Shown piece by piece: positions 1 to 7,449 of a DNA stretch of 15,196 nt. This stretch comes from Chloroflexota bacterium (GTDB taxonomy: Bacteria; Chloroflexota; Dormibacteria; CF-121): the NCBI GenBank assembly GCA_005880605.1, contig VBIS01000169.1, forward strand, positions 1 to 15,196, in the 5' to 3' direction. Position numbers and translations under genes: made by a program. The notes beneath the pieces were generated by a model. The model did not search any database. It saw nothing but the letters and a program-made list of their open reading frames with translations, and had not been told where the DNA came from. The number at the start of each line of letters is the position of its first letter. Position 1 is the first letter of the stretch.

Positions 1-473
1 TTCGCACTCGCTACGCCGAAGGCAGTGACGGGCGTCAGGACGTAGAGGTACCAGGGCGCAGGGCCGGCGGAGGGCGCGCTGTATTCGGCGGTGAGCGCCC
101 CGTCCGTGGCTTTTGCCGGCCATCCCTGGGCGGCATAGCGCTCGGCGAGCCGCTCGATGGTTGCCTGGTCCGTCACTTTCGCGGCCCGGCCCTCGACGAC
201 CAGGTCCAGGCCTGGCAGGGACATCGACAATGTGCAGTTCGGATTCGCTGCCAGGTTGCGGGTCTTGCGGGTGGCAGGCCCGCTCGTGAAGTAGAACTTG
301 CCGTCAACCCAGAGGGCGCCGATGCCGGCCGTGTGTGGGCGCCCGTCAGGGCGCACGGTGCTCAGCCAGGTTGTCCGCGGGACTTCTGTGTCTGGGGCTG
401 CCTCGAGCTGTTCCAACGCGCGCGACCACGGGATCGGCGGGTCACCATAGATGTCGAGATTCTTCTCTTCCAT
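1..473 (-). CDS. Pyridoxamine 5'-phosphate oxidase-like FMN-binding protein (C-terminus cut by window edge)
   Basis: Reading the minus strand from the ATG at 473-471 gives 157 codons open to the window edge, so the stop lies outside. The protein begins MEEKNLDIYGDPPIPWSRAL. A split-barrel pattern follows: a TTWLSTVRPDGRPHTAGIGALW strand pair around residues 35-57, then a KFYFTSGPATRKTRNL segment. This matches the pyridoxamine-phosphate-oxidase-like family, in which such strands build an FMN- or F420-binding barrel. The opening resembles the group of uncharacterised family members that start with a short 'LDxYGxPPIPWSRA' stretch. These are cytoplasmic oxidoreductase-like proteins whose substrate is usually unknown, so I do not assign true PdxH activity. 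No clear ribosome binding site precedes the ATG. It is separated by 64 nt from the next gene upstream on the same strand. Family is confident, function is not. Confidence 0.8.
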   Translation of the reverse strand, partial: MEEKNLDIYGDPPIPWSRALEQLEAAPDTEVPRTTWLSTVRPDGRPHTAGIGALWVDGKFYFTSGPATRKTRNLAANPNCTLSMSLPGLDLVVEGRAAKVTDQATIERLAERYAAQGWPAKATDGALTAEYSAPSAGPAPWYLYVLTPVTAFGVASA

Positions 474-537
474 ATCGAAAATGCCGACCCCTGGATGCTG
501 CGAAACTCATCGGTATCGGACGGTCCGCCGTTCGATC

Positions 538-1032
538 TTAGTGCTTGGGGTCGTTCGGCTTATCGGACTGGCCGGAGTTCTGCGACTTGGTGGACTCGAG
601 GTTGAGCCTCGCCTGGGCCGCCGTCACCAGGGTGTCCATCGCTGCGATCGTGCTGGCGGCGACTGGCCGGCTGGTCGCGAGCGCGGTCCGCTCCAACTCC
701 GCCAGCGCGCCTTCGCGGTCGGAGATGTACTGATTGAACGCGGGGTGTGCGCTGCCCTCGAGCTGCGACGCCTGCTGCCGGAGGTGCTCCAGGGCAACGT
801 GGTCGCGCTGGTAAGCCGCGCGGATGGCAGCGCCCGGATCGATGGCGCCGGTCGCCGTCTCGGCGACGTGGCTGGCCGCCGTCTGCAACGCCACCGGCAG
901 CGCGTTGGCTGAGGTCAGGGTGATCGGAGCCAGTGGCCGCTGTGGCGCCTCGGCGGCGTGCGCGACGATCCCGCTGGTCAGCGCGAAGGCGATGACCACG
1001 CCCAGCAACCGGCTCGTCATGCTGATGCCCAT
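538..1032 (-). CDS. Small secreted protein of unknown function
   Basis: The 164-residue product starts at ATG 1032, with GAGG eight bases upstream. A second ATG at 1020 is possible but has no better site. Residues 1-27 form a classic signal peptide: a basic start, a hydrophobic core LLGVVIAFALTSGIV, and a probable cut after AHA. The mature part is helical and rich in Ala, Gln and Glu, with a central stretch around residues 60-125 (AIRAAYQRDHVALEHLRQQA and following). It has no cysteines and no second membrane segment. The tail is polar (KSQNSGQSDKPNDPKH). I do not recognise the family. It is probably exported as a soluble or wall-associated helical protein. It lies 58 nt downstream of dtd and might be cotranscribed with it. 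Confidence 0.7.
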   Translation of the reverse strand: MGISMTSRLLGVVIAFALTSGIVAHAAEAPQRPLAPITLTSANALPVALQTAASHVAETATGAIDPGAAIRAAYQRDHVALEHLRQQASQLEGSAHPAFNQYISDREGALAELERTALATSRPVAASTIAAMDTLVTAAQARLNLESTKSQNSGQSDKPNDPKH

Positions 1033-1090
1033 CTAAATTGCCTCGGCATTAGCCTATGTCTCCGCCATCGCCGCAGCATTTCTGCGAACG

Positions 1091-1543
1091 TTACGTCACC
1101 CCTCCCCGGCAGTTCGTGAGCACGATCGTCACGGGGCCGTCGTTGACCAGCCGCACCATCATCTGGGCGCCGAAGGAACCGGTGTGCACCGGCAGTCCGC
1201 TCTCCCGTAACCGACCAATGAAGCGGTCGAGCAGGTGGATGCCCTGCTCCGAACGTGCGGCGTGCAGGAAGCTCGGCCGGTTCTGGCCGCGGGCATCCGC
1301 AAACAGGGTGAACTGGGAGACAACCAGGAACGCCGCCTTCACCTGGACGGCGCTCAGGTTGAATTTCCCAGCCTCGTCGCTGAAGACCCGCAGCTTCAGG
1401 ATCTTGTCCGCCAGGTAATCGGCGTCGCGCTCCGCGTCGGTATCGGCAACCCCCAGCAGAATGCAATAGCCCGGACCGATCGACGATTCACCGCCATCCC
1501 ACCGAACGGATGCCTCGCTGACGCGCTGGATCACGGTTCGCAC
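1091..1543 (-). CDS. dtd: D-aminoacyl-tRNA deacylase (DTD)
   Basis: This 150-residue protein matches the usual DTD length. It opens MRTVIQRVSEASVRWDG, as the family does. It carries both signature motifs: SQFTL at about residues 96-100, which lines the active site, and NDGPVTI at about 133-139, containing the Gly-Pro motif that confers chiral selection. DTD hydrolyses D-amino acids wrongly attached to tRNA, and glycine from tRNA-Ala, as a cytoplasmic homodimer; this is known of the family. The segment after SQFTL reads FADARGQNRPSF, close to the common FAD-x-RKGxRPSF form. The start is a GTG at 1543, only 6 nt after the stop of the upstream hydrolase gene, so the two are almost certainly cotranscribed and perhaps translationally coupled. 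No good Shine-Dalgarno sequence is visible. Confidence 0.95.
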   Translation of the reverse strand: MRTVIQRVSEASVRWDGGESSIGPGYCILLGVADTDAERDADYLADKILKLRVFSDEAGKFNLSAVQVKAAFLVVSQFTLFADARGQNRPSFLHAARSEQGIHLLDRFIGRLRESGLPVHTGSFGAQMMVRLVNDGPVTIVLTNCRGGVT

Positions 1544-1549
1544 GTTAGA

Positions 1550-2416
1550 TCAGGGAGGCGGATTCCAGCCGGTGAGATGGGCGTCGGTGCGTTGTGTCAG
1601 CCAGCTCTCGATGTCCTGGAAGACCCGCTCCTGATCGACCTCGTTGAAGATCTCGTGGTAAAGGCCGGGGTAGAGGCAGAAGGCGCGGTCGGGGGCGGTG
1701 GCACGGGCGAAGAAGCGCTGGCTGCCGGCCGGGTCCACCACCTGGTCGTCGCGGCCATGCATCAACAGAAACGGCAGACGCAGCTCCGGCGCCCGCCTGA
1801 TGAACTCCTCGCCGCGCGCGATGGTCGTTGCGTACAGTCCGGCGGTGATCTGCTTGTGGACCAGCGGGTCGCTCGTATATGCAGGCGCGATGGCAGGGTC
1901 GTGGCTGAGCAGGTTGGGGTCGATCTCGTTTGCAAAGCTCGCCTTCGGCGCGACCTTTGGCAACACACCGGCCAAAGCCCGCTTCCAGGCCGGTACCCTC
2001 ACCCTTGCGATTAGCGCGGGTGCGGAGAAAACCGCCTTGTCGATGTGATCGGGCCGGTCAAGCGCGAAGGCGATCGCCAGCAGGCCGCCAAAGGAATGAC
2101 CGATCAGTACCAGTGGCCCACCACTTTCCGCGCGAGCGCGCGTCACGACGCTATCAATATCGTCGAGCAGGGCACTGAGGCTGGGCGCGTGGCCGCGCTG
2201 ACCTCCGCTGCGCCCATGCCCGCGGTGGTCCATGGCGTAGACGGTGGCGCCGCGTCGCGCAAACCATTCCGCGAGGTGCTGGTAGCGACCGCTGTGTTCA
2301 CCCAGGCCGTGCACGAGCACAAAGGTCCATTGGTGAGACACCCCGTCCGTCTCCCAGCGGCGCAGGGAGAGCTCGAGGCCGTCCGCGGTCTCGAGCGTGA
2401 CCGTCGACTCCCTCAC
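1550..2416 (-). CDS. Alpha/beta hydrolase, monoacylglycerol lipase-like
   Basis: With a GTG start at 2416 the product is 288 residues, normal for this lipase family. The GTG overlaps the TGA of the upstream gene as GTGA, which is why I prefer it to a start about 100 nt further upstream. Visible elements are an HGLGEHSGRY oxyanion-hole motif at about residues 36-45, the MDHRGHGRSGG motif at 62-72, the nucleophile elbow GHSFGG with Ser108, the acid in GRDDQVVDP (Asp224) and His254 in GLYHEIFNE. This arrangement is typical of monoglyceride lipase and lysophospholipase proteins, which release fatty acids from monoacylglycerols or lysolipids. There is no signal peptide, so it is likely cytoplasmic. 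The exact substrate cannot be read from the sequence. It is the middle gene of a three-gene unit ending in dtd. Confidence 0.9.
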   Translation of the reverse strand: MRESTVTLETADGLELSLRRWETDGVSHQWTFVLVHGLGEHSGRYQHLAEWFARRGATVYAMDHRGHGRSGGQRGHAPSLSALLDDIDSVVTRARAESGGPLVLIGHSFGGLLAIAFALDRPDHIDKAVFSAPALIARVRVPAWKRALAGVLPKVAPKASFANEIDPNLLSHDPAIAPAYTSDPLVHKQITAGLYATTIARGEEFIRRAPELRLPFLLMHGRDDQVVDPAGSQRFFARATAPDRAFCLYPGLYHEIFNEVDQERVFQDIESWLTQRTDAHLTGWNPPP

Positions 2417-3009
2417 GGGTTGAGCTGGCGGAAGCCTCGATAAATCCGCATTGCCTCCGCCTCCGCCTCGAGGAATGAAGGGGCGAAATCCCGGATGCCC
2501 TTGAGACTGAAGCCCCACATGCCGGGCTTGTCACGGCGGAAGTACGAGTTGGGGCGGTAGGTCGGAGGGTAGAAGGTGATCGGCTCTCCTTCCATTTTCT
2601 TGATCACCGGTCGCGCGGCGAGCACGTCCTCGATCGGCATCCCGGACGGCAGCCGGCCCTGGCGAATCTCGAGGCGGCGGAGCTTGGCGATCGGGTTCTC
2701 CTCGTCCTGTAACGCGGCCCTGGCGTGGAATCGCTGGGAGATGTCGTTCAGGAAGTACAGCGTGGCGAGGGCGTCGGTCTCGTCGCCCAGCAGGCGCAAA
2801 AAGCCGGCGGCGGACAGGGAGGGGCCCGCCTCGTTGCGGAGATGCCGGAAGTACTCCATGGCGAAGAGGTCGGTGGTGTTTTCGTCCGCGAGCCAGAAGG
2901 CGTCGCCCCGCCAGGCCCGGCTCCGCGTAAACGCGCGTGCCTCATCCTCCAACTCGGCCAGCCGAGTGGGGATGACATCGTAAAGCCGGTAGAAGAGCAC
3001 TCGGCGCAT
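2413..3009 (-). CDS. Unrecognised 198-residue protein
   Basis: The reading frame starts at ATG 3009, 21 nt after the end of the broken alpha-galactosidase gene, and ends in a 4-nt overlap with the start of the lipase-like gene, so it is very likely the first gene of that unit. The product starts MRRVLFYRLYDVIPTRLAEL, is strongly charged and soluble, and has no signal peptide or membrane segment. The C-terminal third is rich in aromatic and basic residues (ITFYPPTYRPNSYFRRD, then GMWGFSLKG), which could form a binding surface. Two Asn/Glu-Asn motifs and a helical middle section are seen, but no catalytic motif I can name. I do not recognise the family. The strict overlap with the hydrolase suggests a linked role, but that is inference. 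No convincing ribosome binding site is visible. Confidence 0.7.
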   Translation of the reverse strand: MRRVLFYRLYDVIPTRLAELEDEARAFTRSRAWRGDAFWLADENTTDLFAMEYFRHLRNEAGPSLSAAGFLRLLGDETDALATLYFLNDISQRFHARAALQDEENPIAKLRRLEIRQGRLPSGMPIEDVLAARPVIKKMEGEPITFYPPTYRPNSYFRRDKPGMWGFSLKGIRDFAPSFLEAEAEAMRIYRGFRQLNP

Positions 3010-3030
3010 GGTGGTATTTGGGTCGTTTCG

Positions 3031-4988
3031 TTAAGGCTGATCGGCGGCGACAACGGCTTTCATTCTAAGTAGTCGCACGCTATGCGGCGGGAGCTTGAGC
3101 CGGAGGCTGTCGCGCTTGATCCCGAGCGTCCGGCCTCCCCGCCGTGGTGACCAGAGATCGGCCACCGAAAAGGTGCCGTCCGTCCCAATCGCTTCACTGA
3201 AGTGCAGCCGGTATGGTCGCGCCGAGTCGCTCCAGTTGTAGATGGCGACCACGGCGCCGCCATCCGCGTCGCGGCGCACCCAGAGCGGCGGCAGTTCCTG
3301 CGGGAAGGCAAACCAGTGGTCCTGCGCCTCACGTTCGGGGGCACTGAACAGGTGCACCGGCTCGGCCGCCGCTCCGCCGACAAGGCCAAGCAGATTGGGA
3401 TTGCGCAAGAGGGCCAGCCGGTCTGCCGGGAGGGTCTCCAGGTCGTCGCTCAGCATAAAGATCCCGCCCGAGAGTGCGCCGATGGTGATCATCACCCGCG
3501 CCTCGTCCGGCGTGAGTTGCGGCGCGGGAGCCATTACCACGTCGGCATCGATGGCGAAGAGCGACCGATCGAAAAAGAGCCGGGCGGCCTGGTTGCGAGC
3601 CATCGAGAGAATCAGGGGAAAGCCGACGTGTGGTGGTCCCGCCTTGCCGTCCTCCATCTGAGGCACGCCCACATCGCCGCCCGTCCTGGCTCCATGCACC
3701 AGGCCCACGATCGGCATCAGCGGCGCGCCGCAGGCGAGGATGAAGGCCTTCTCTGGTTTGCCCGGTGGATTGACGGCGTCGGCGATCTGCTTCAGCCCGA
3801 GTCGCAGTGCCTGCGTTCCAGTTACCGCCGGATCGTGGCGCGCGGCCTCGTAGGCGGCGCCATAGAGAAAGTCGAGCTTGAAGTAAGTGAAGCCGTCCTT
3901 GCGGAGGCCGCGAAAGAGGTCGGTGAGGAACCGCGCGACGTCCGGATGGGTGGGGTCGAGGACGTGGTAGGCGCGGCCGAGCCGGGGATCGACGAGCGGC
4001 GACCCGTCGCTTGCCTTCAGCAGCCATTCCGAATGCGCTGCGGCCAACTTCGAGTCGCCGGCGACGTGAAACCGTTCGACGAGCTCTTCGCGATTTCCGG
4101 CATCCGGCGAGCGAGAAACGCCGCGTGGCGCGTGATGTCGGCTTCGGTCACGGCCAGGCCGAGGTGATACCAGCTGCACCATCCACGCGGGACCATGGGA
4201 AAAGCGCGCGCGCCGGCAGCGTGTCCCGCAGCGGCAAGCGCTTTGCGCAATGTCGCGGTGCCGTCATCGCCGTAAAGGAGGAGGACGGGGTCCGACACCA
4301 GTCCGCTTGCTGGTGGAACTTCCAGGCGGAGCTCTTCGGGCAGGCCCGAGCGCTGCTCGGGCTGCGACAGGGGTGAGCCAGTCTGTTCCGCGACGAAGCT
4401 GGCGATGGCGGTCGGCAGCGAATCGCCTTCGTGTTCATCGCGGTGATAGTGCCAGCGGAAGTTGGTGGCAAATCGACTCGCCTTCAGCACCTGGGCGACG
4501 AACATCGTCTGGCCATCACAGATGGCCGCTGTCCACCAGGATGAGGCGGGCGGCTTGTGACCTCCCTCGGTGATTGCCTCATCGAGCGGATGAATGCCGG
4601 CATAATCCCAGGACTGGTAGCCGTTGATGAGCACGCTCGCGCGCCAAGGTTCGTCTCCGACGTTGAGGGTGGCGCCCCCTCCGTCGACAGCAATGGGCCG
4701 CCAGCCGTTGAAGGTAAGCGGCTGACCGCCATTATTGTTGAGCTCGCACTCGATGACCACCCCGCCCTCGTGCGGGATGAGCCGCGCCGTGGCCAGTGCC
4801 GTGCCGGCTTTCCAGTGGAGGGCGTAGCCATCCTGGTGGGGGAGCGGTCCGCTGGTGCTCGGGTACCACTCACCATTTAGCTTGACGGCGCAGGTGGCGT
4901 GCGCAAGCAGCGGGCGATCGCCGGCGAAGATGGAGAAAGTACCGGCCTGCTGGTCGGCGAGCGGCTTTAAGTCCAGATCGCCGTCAGT
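3031..4988 (-). pseudogene. GH36-type alpha-galactosidase, broken by an internal deletion and frameshift
   Basis: Two reading frames together make most of a GH36 alpha-galactosidase. The 5' part (4988 down to about 4092) encodes the N-terminal beta domain, including LINGYQSWDYAG and RGWCSWYHLG. The 3' part (about 4075 down to 3031) resumes at HVAGDSKLAAAHSEWLL and continues through YVLDPTHP-like AYHVLDPTHPDV, the nucleophile motif YFKLDFLYG and the acid/base region ACGAPLMP...GARTGGDV. Intact relatives have about 45 residues between these parts, carrying the DDGxQ and GDW motifs and the GLWLAP strand. Here they are absent and the frame changes. The 5' frame has no ATG, GTG or TTG between the TAG at 4991-4989 and a GTG at 4760, although domain-like sequence covers that stretch. 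The family releases terminal alpha-galactose from oligosaccharides. This copy should be inactive unless the defect is an assembly error. Confidence 0.8.
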
Positions 4989-5355
4989 CTAACGTCAAAT
5001 TTGGAGCGCGCTGCCGCCGGACCCGTCCAAACGGCTTGCGGCCCTCGAGCGCCTGGATGAATAGATAGATGTGGCGGGCTGCCTGGGTATCGAGGCCGCC
5101 GAGCCAGATCGGATGCATCTTGAGCTTGGCCGCCAGCAAATCGCGGACCTCACGGGCCTCCTCATTGCGACGCTCAGTGAGGTCTTGCACCCTCTTTTCC
5201 CCTTTGCGTGGCGTCCCCAGCCACGCGCCCCCCGCCTCCTTCGCCGAGGTGACGGTGAGCGCAAAGTCAGCCGCTAATGTACTGCCTGCCCCGGCAAAAA
5301 TCAATGAGGCGCCGATCAGTGACCTCGCGACATCACGATGAGCTCGTCCATCCAC
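4984..5355 (-). CDS. Small secreted protein, last gene of the pilus operon
   Basis: The 123-residue product reads from a GTG at 5355 that lies inside the 3' end of the VirB4-like gene, a 40-nt overlap. No better start is present in this frame before the hydrophobic core. The N-terminus MDGRAHRDVARSLIGASLIF followed by AGAGSTLAADFA looks like a signal peptide cut after TLA or nearby. The mature part contains a charged helical stretch (EKRVQDLTERRNEEAREVRD) and a C-terminal part with HPIWLGGLDTQAARHIYLFI. There are no cysteines. I do not recognise it. Its place directly after the VirB4-like gene suggests an exported accessory factor of the pilus system. Its TGA at 4986-4984 overlaps the first codons of the broken alpha-galactosidase frame. 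Signal peptide plus position support a real gene; the start is uncertain. Confidence 0.55.
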   Translation of the reverse strand: MDGRAHRDVARSLIGASLIFAGAGSTLAADFALTVTSAKEAGGAWLGTPRKGEKRVQDLTERRNEEAREVRDLLAAKLKMHPIWLGGLDTQAARHIYLFIQALEGRKPFGRVRRQRAPNLTLD

Positions 5356-7442
5356 GGCGGGGCCATCACGTGGATGGCGACTCTATTAGGCCCGGCAACC
5401 AGCAGAAAGTCGCCCCGTTGAGCCGTTTCGAGATAGTTCACCTGCGGCTCGGTGAGGTTGAAGGCTCGCTGGAGCTTGGCTGCTTCGGAGTGTTTGAGCG
5501 AACCGAGCAAGAGGATGCTCGGATTGGTTGCCAGGACTGCCCCGTCCTTGGTTTCGAAGAAGTCGCCAGGATTCTGGCTCACCAGGATCAGACTGCCACC
5601 GTACTTGCGGATCCGGCGAGCCAATCTGATCAAAAACTGCCGGATAGGCTCATGCTCGAGCAGGAGTCCCGCCTCGTCGATGAGAAGGTGCCGCGGTCGA
5701 CGATCTCGCCGAAGTGCAGTCCATAGCCAGTTGGCCAGCAGTAAGTAGGAAGGGGGAATAAGTTCCTCGCTCAGGTCACGAAGATTGAACCCAACGATAG
5801 CGGCGCCCAGATCGACGTTGGTCGGGGCGCTGAAGAGCTCCCCGAGCTCGCCCGTGACCCAACGATGCAAGATGGTGCTGGCGCGCGATCCAGGGTGGAT
5901 GACTTGAAGCTGGCGCCAGATGTCACCGAGCACCGGTGTGTGCGTGCTTTGCGAGATCACCGACCGGGTAATTGCGGCGATTTGGGCCCGCTCCACCTCG
6001 TCGAGCTTGCCGCACATCAGACCGATCAAGTCGAGTACGTCGCTGAGCTGATCCGCCGGCTCGTCGGCATCGACGCCGAATAGCAGGGGATCTAATGCGT
6101 TGATGGCATGGCCGGCCCCGGCCGCCAGATGAAGGTATGTCCCGCCGACTGCGCGGATCATGCCGCCATACTCGGCTTCGGGATCGAGGACGATCGCGCC
6201 AATACCGCGCGTGTAGCCGCTGAGCACGATGGATGCAGCCGCGTAACTCTTGCCGGCGCCAGAGTGAGCCATCACAGCGATGTTCGCATTGCTGAATCGC
6301 TGCTCATCAAAGGGATCGAAGACGCAGAGGCCCCCGGTTTCTTTGTTGTACCCCCAGTAATGGCCGTCGGCATCGGCCAGGTCCTCCTGGAGCCAGGGCA
6401 GCATCGTCGTAACCGCGCTCGTGTGCAGGATATGCTCGCGGCCGAGCACATCCATGCCGAGTGGCCAGGAAGACACTAGACCCTGACGCATTTCGAAGAA
6501 GGGCTGCACCGTTTGCAGCATCATGCGGCGGCAGCTAGCGCGTAAGGCCTCTGCCAGACTGCGGAGCTCGACCGGATCGTCCGCGCCAATCGTCAGGTAA
6601 AAGCTAACTGCGAACGCCTTCTCCTCGTTGCGCGCCAGCGCCTGGTGAACCGTCAGCGCCTCAGGGAGTGTCCGCATGCTCGACTGATCGAGCTCGCCAG
6701 ATTCAACATGTGCCAGGGCGTCGGCGCGGAGATCCCGAATTCGATGGTTCAGCAAGGTCAGCATGCGATCGGTGTCGAGCGGCAGGATGTGCATGCTGAC
6801 GTGAAGCTCTCCCTTGAAGCTCAATAGTGGGAGGAGCCAGCCCGGCTCCACCTCCTCCCCCGGGTAGCGGTTAACGACGAATGACAGATACTGGCGCCCG
6901 TTGATTTCGAAGTTATCAGCGCGGTGGGCGAAGGCTTGGCGTCTCGGAGCGAGATCGCCCTCATCCGGGCGCGCCTGGCCGTAGAGTTCGGCGAGCAGGC
7001 TGGATAAGGCGTCATCGTCGAGTGGCCGGCCCTTGATCCCGATTCGACGAAGCTGTTCGATCAGCGCCTGGGCCCGCAAGCGCAGCGGAGTGCCGAGGTC
7101 GCTGGCGACGATGGATGGCTGGTCGCGCGATCGATCGAAGCGAAACATTAGCGCCCCGAAATAGCTCGGCGCGTCCGCAAAGGCAGCGCGCTCTGGTTCG
7201 CGCGTGTCTCCGGGCGGTACCCGCCGAATCCGCAGGTAGAGCTGCAATGGCCCACTTTGCGCGTGCAGGAGATCACGGAAGGCCTGAACCGATCGCGATT
7301 GTTGCTCCGGGGCAAGGCCTTGGAAGTTCAGAGAGCTGGTCGCGATGATGGCCCGGGGCGCTCCGCCTCGGAGTCGGACGAGTCCGTCCTGGACGTCCGA
7401 CACCTCATCCCCAAAGGCCTCCCTTCGGAACAGTTTGACCAC
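5316..7442 (-). CDS. VirB4/TraC-like conjugation-type ATPase
   Basis: The 708-residue protein begins at a GTG at 7442, 7 nt after the cpaB stop, with AAGG upstream. Length and layout fit the VirB4 family: an N-terminal membrane-facing domain of about 370 residues and a C-terminal RecA-like motor. The motor has Walker A AHSGAGKS at residues 392-399 (first Gly replaced by Ala, Lys398 and Ser399 kept), the VirB4-type LDPEAEYGG at 419-427, INALDP at 447-452, Walker B HLLIDEAG with Asp589 and Glu590, and the SQNPGDFF motif near 622-629. VirB4 proteins are hexameric ATPases that power substrate or pilin movement in type IV secretion. Here the gene lies inside a Tad pilus operon, and no VirB6, VirD4 or relaxase gene is in the window. 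I infer that it works on pilin handling or secretion, not conjugation. The family call is strong. Confidence 0.9.
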   Translation of the reverse strand: MVKLFRREAFGDEVSDVQDGLVRLRGGAPRAIIATSSLNFQGLAPEQQSRSVQAFRDLLHAQSGPLQLYLRIRRVPPGDTREPERAAFADAPSYFGALMFRFDRSRDQPSIVASDLGTPLRLRAQALIEQLRRIGIKGRPLDDDALSSLLAELYGQARPDEGDLAPRRQAFAHRADNFEINGRQYLSFVVNRYPGEEVEPGWLLPLLSFKGELHVSMHILPLDTDRMLTLLNHRIRDLRADALAHVESGELDQSSMRTLPEALTVHQALARNEEKAFAVSFYLTIGADDPVELRSLAEALRASCRRMMLQTVQPFFEMRQGLVSSWPLGMDVLGREHILHTSAVTTMLPWLQEDLADADGHYWGYNKETGGLCVFDPFDEQRFSNANIAVMAHSGAGKSYAAASIVLSGYTRGIGAIVLDPEAEYGGMIRAVGGTYLHLAAGAGHAINALDPLLFGVDADEPADQLSDVLDLIGLMCGKLDEVERAQIAAITRSVISQSTHTPVLGDIWRQLQVIHPGSRASTILHRWVTGELGELFSAPTNVDLGAAIVGFNLRDLSEELIPPSYLLLANWLWTALRRDRRPRHLLIDEAGLLLEHEPIRQFLIRLARRIRKYGGSLILVSQNPGDFFETKDGAVLATNPSILLLGSLKHSEAAKLQRAFNLTEPQVNYLETAQRGDFLLVAGPNRVAIHVMAPPWMDELIVMSRGH

Positions 7443-7449
7443 GTTCGCC

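Noticed and set aside
1033..1090. Small hairpin CGCAG-AAATG-CTGCG after dtd as a terminator
   Set aside because: Five-base stem without a following T-run; not convincing in GC-rich DNA.
1235..2014. Plus-strand 259-residue open frame
   Set aside because: It is antisense to dtd and the lipase-like gene, both of which have clear motifs on the minus strand.
1550..2518. Longer start of the lipase-like hydrolase at 2518
   Set aside because: The extra 34 residues are a Gly-rich shadow of the upstream gene; the GTGA overlap at 2416 fits better.
3202..4167. Plus-strand 321-residue open frame
   Set aside because: It lies opposite the alpha-galactosidase remnant, has low-complexity composition typical of antisense frames in GC-rich DNA, and no family pattern.
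5277..5296. Partial likeness to the tRNA-Lys 3' end, as a possible attachment site
   Set aside because: Only short pieces match (TGCCTGC, CC, GG) with mismatches; not enough to claim a repeated end.
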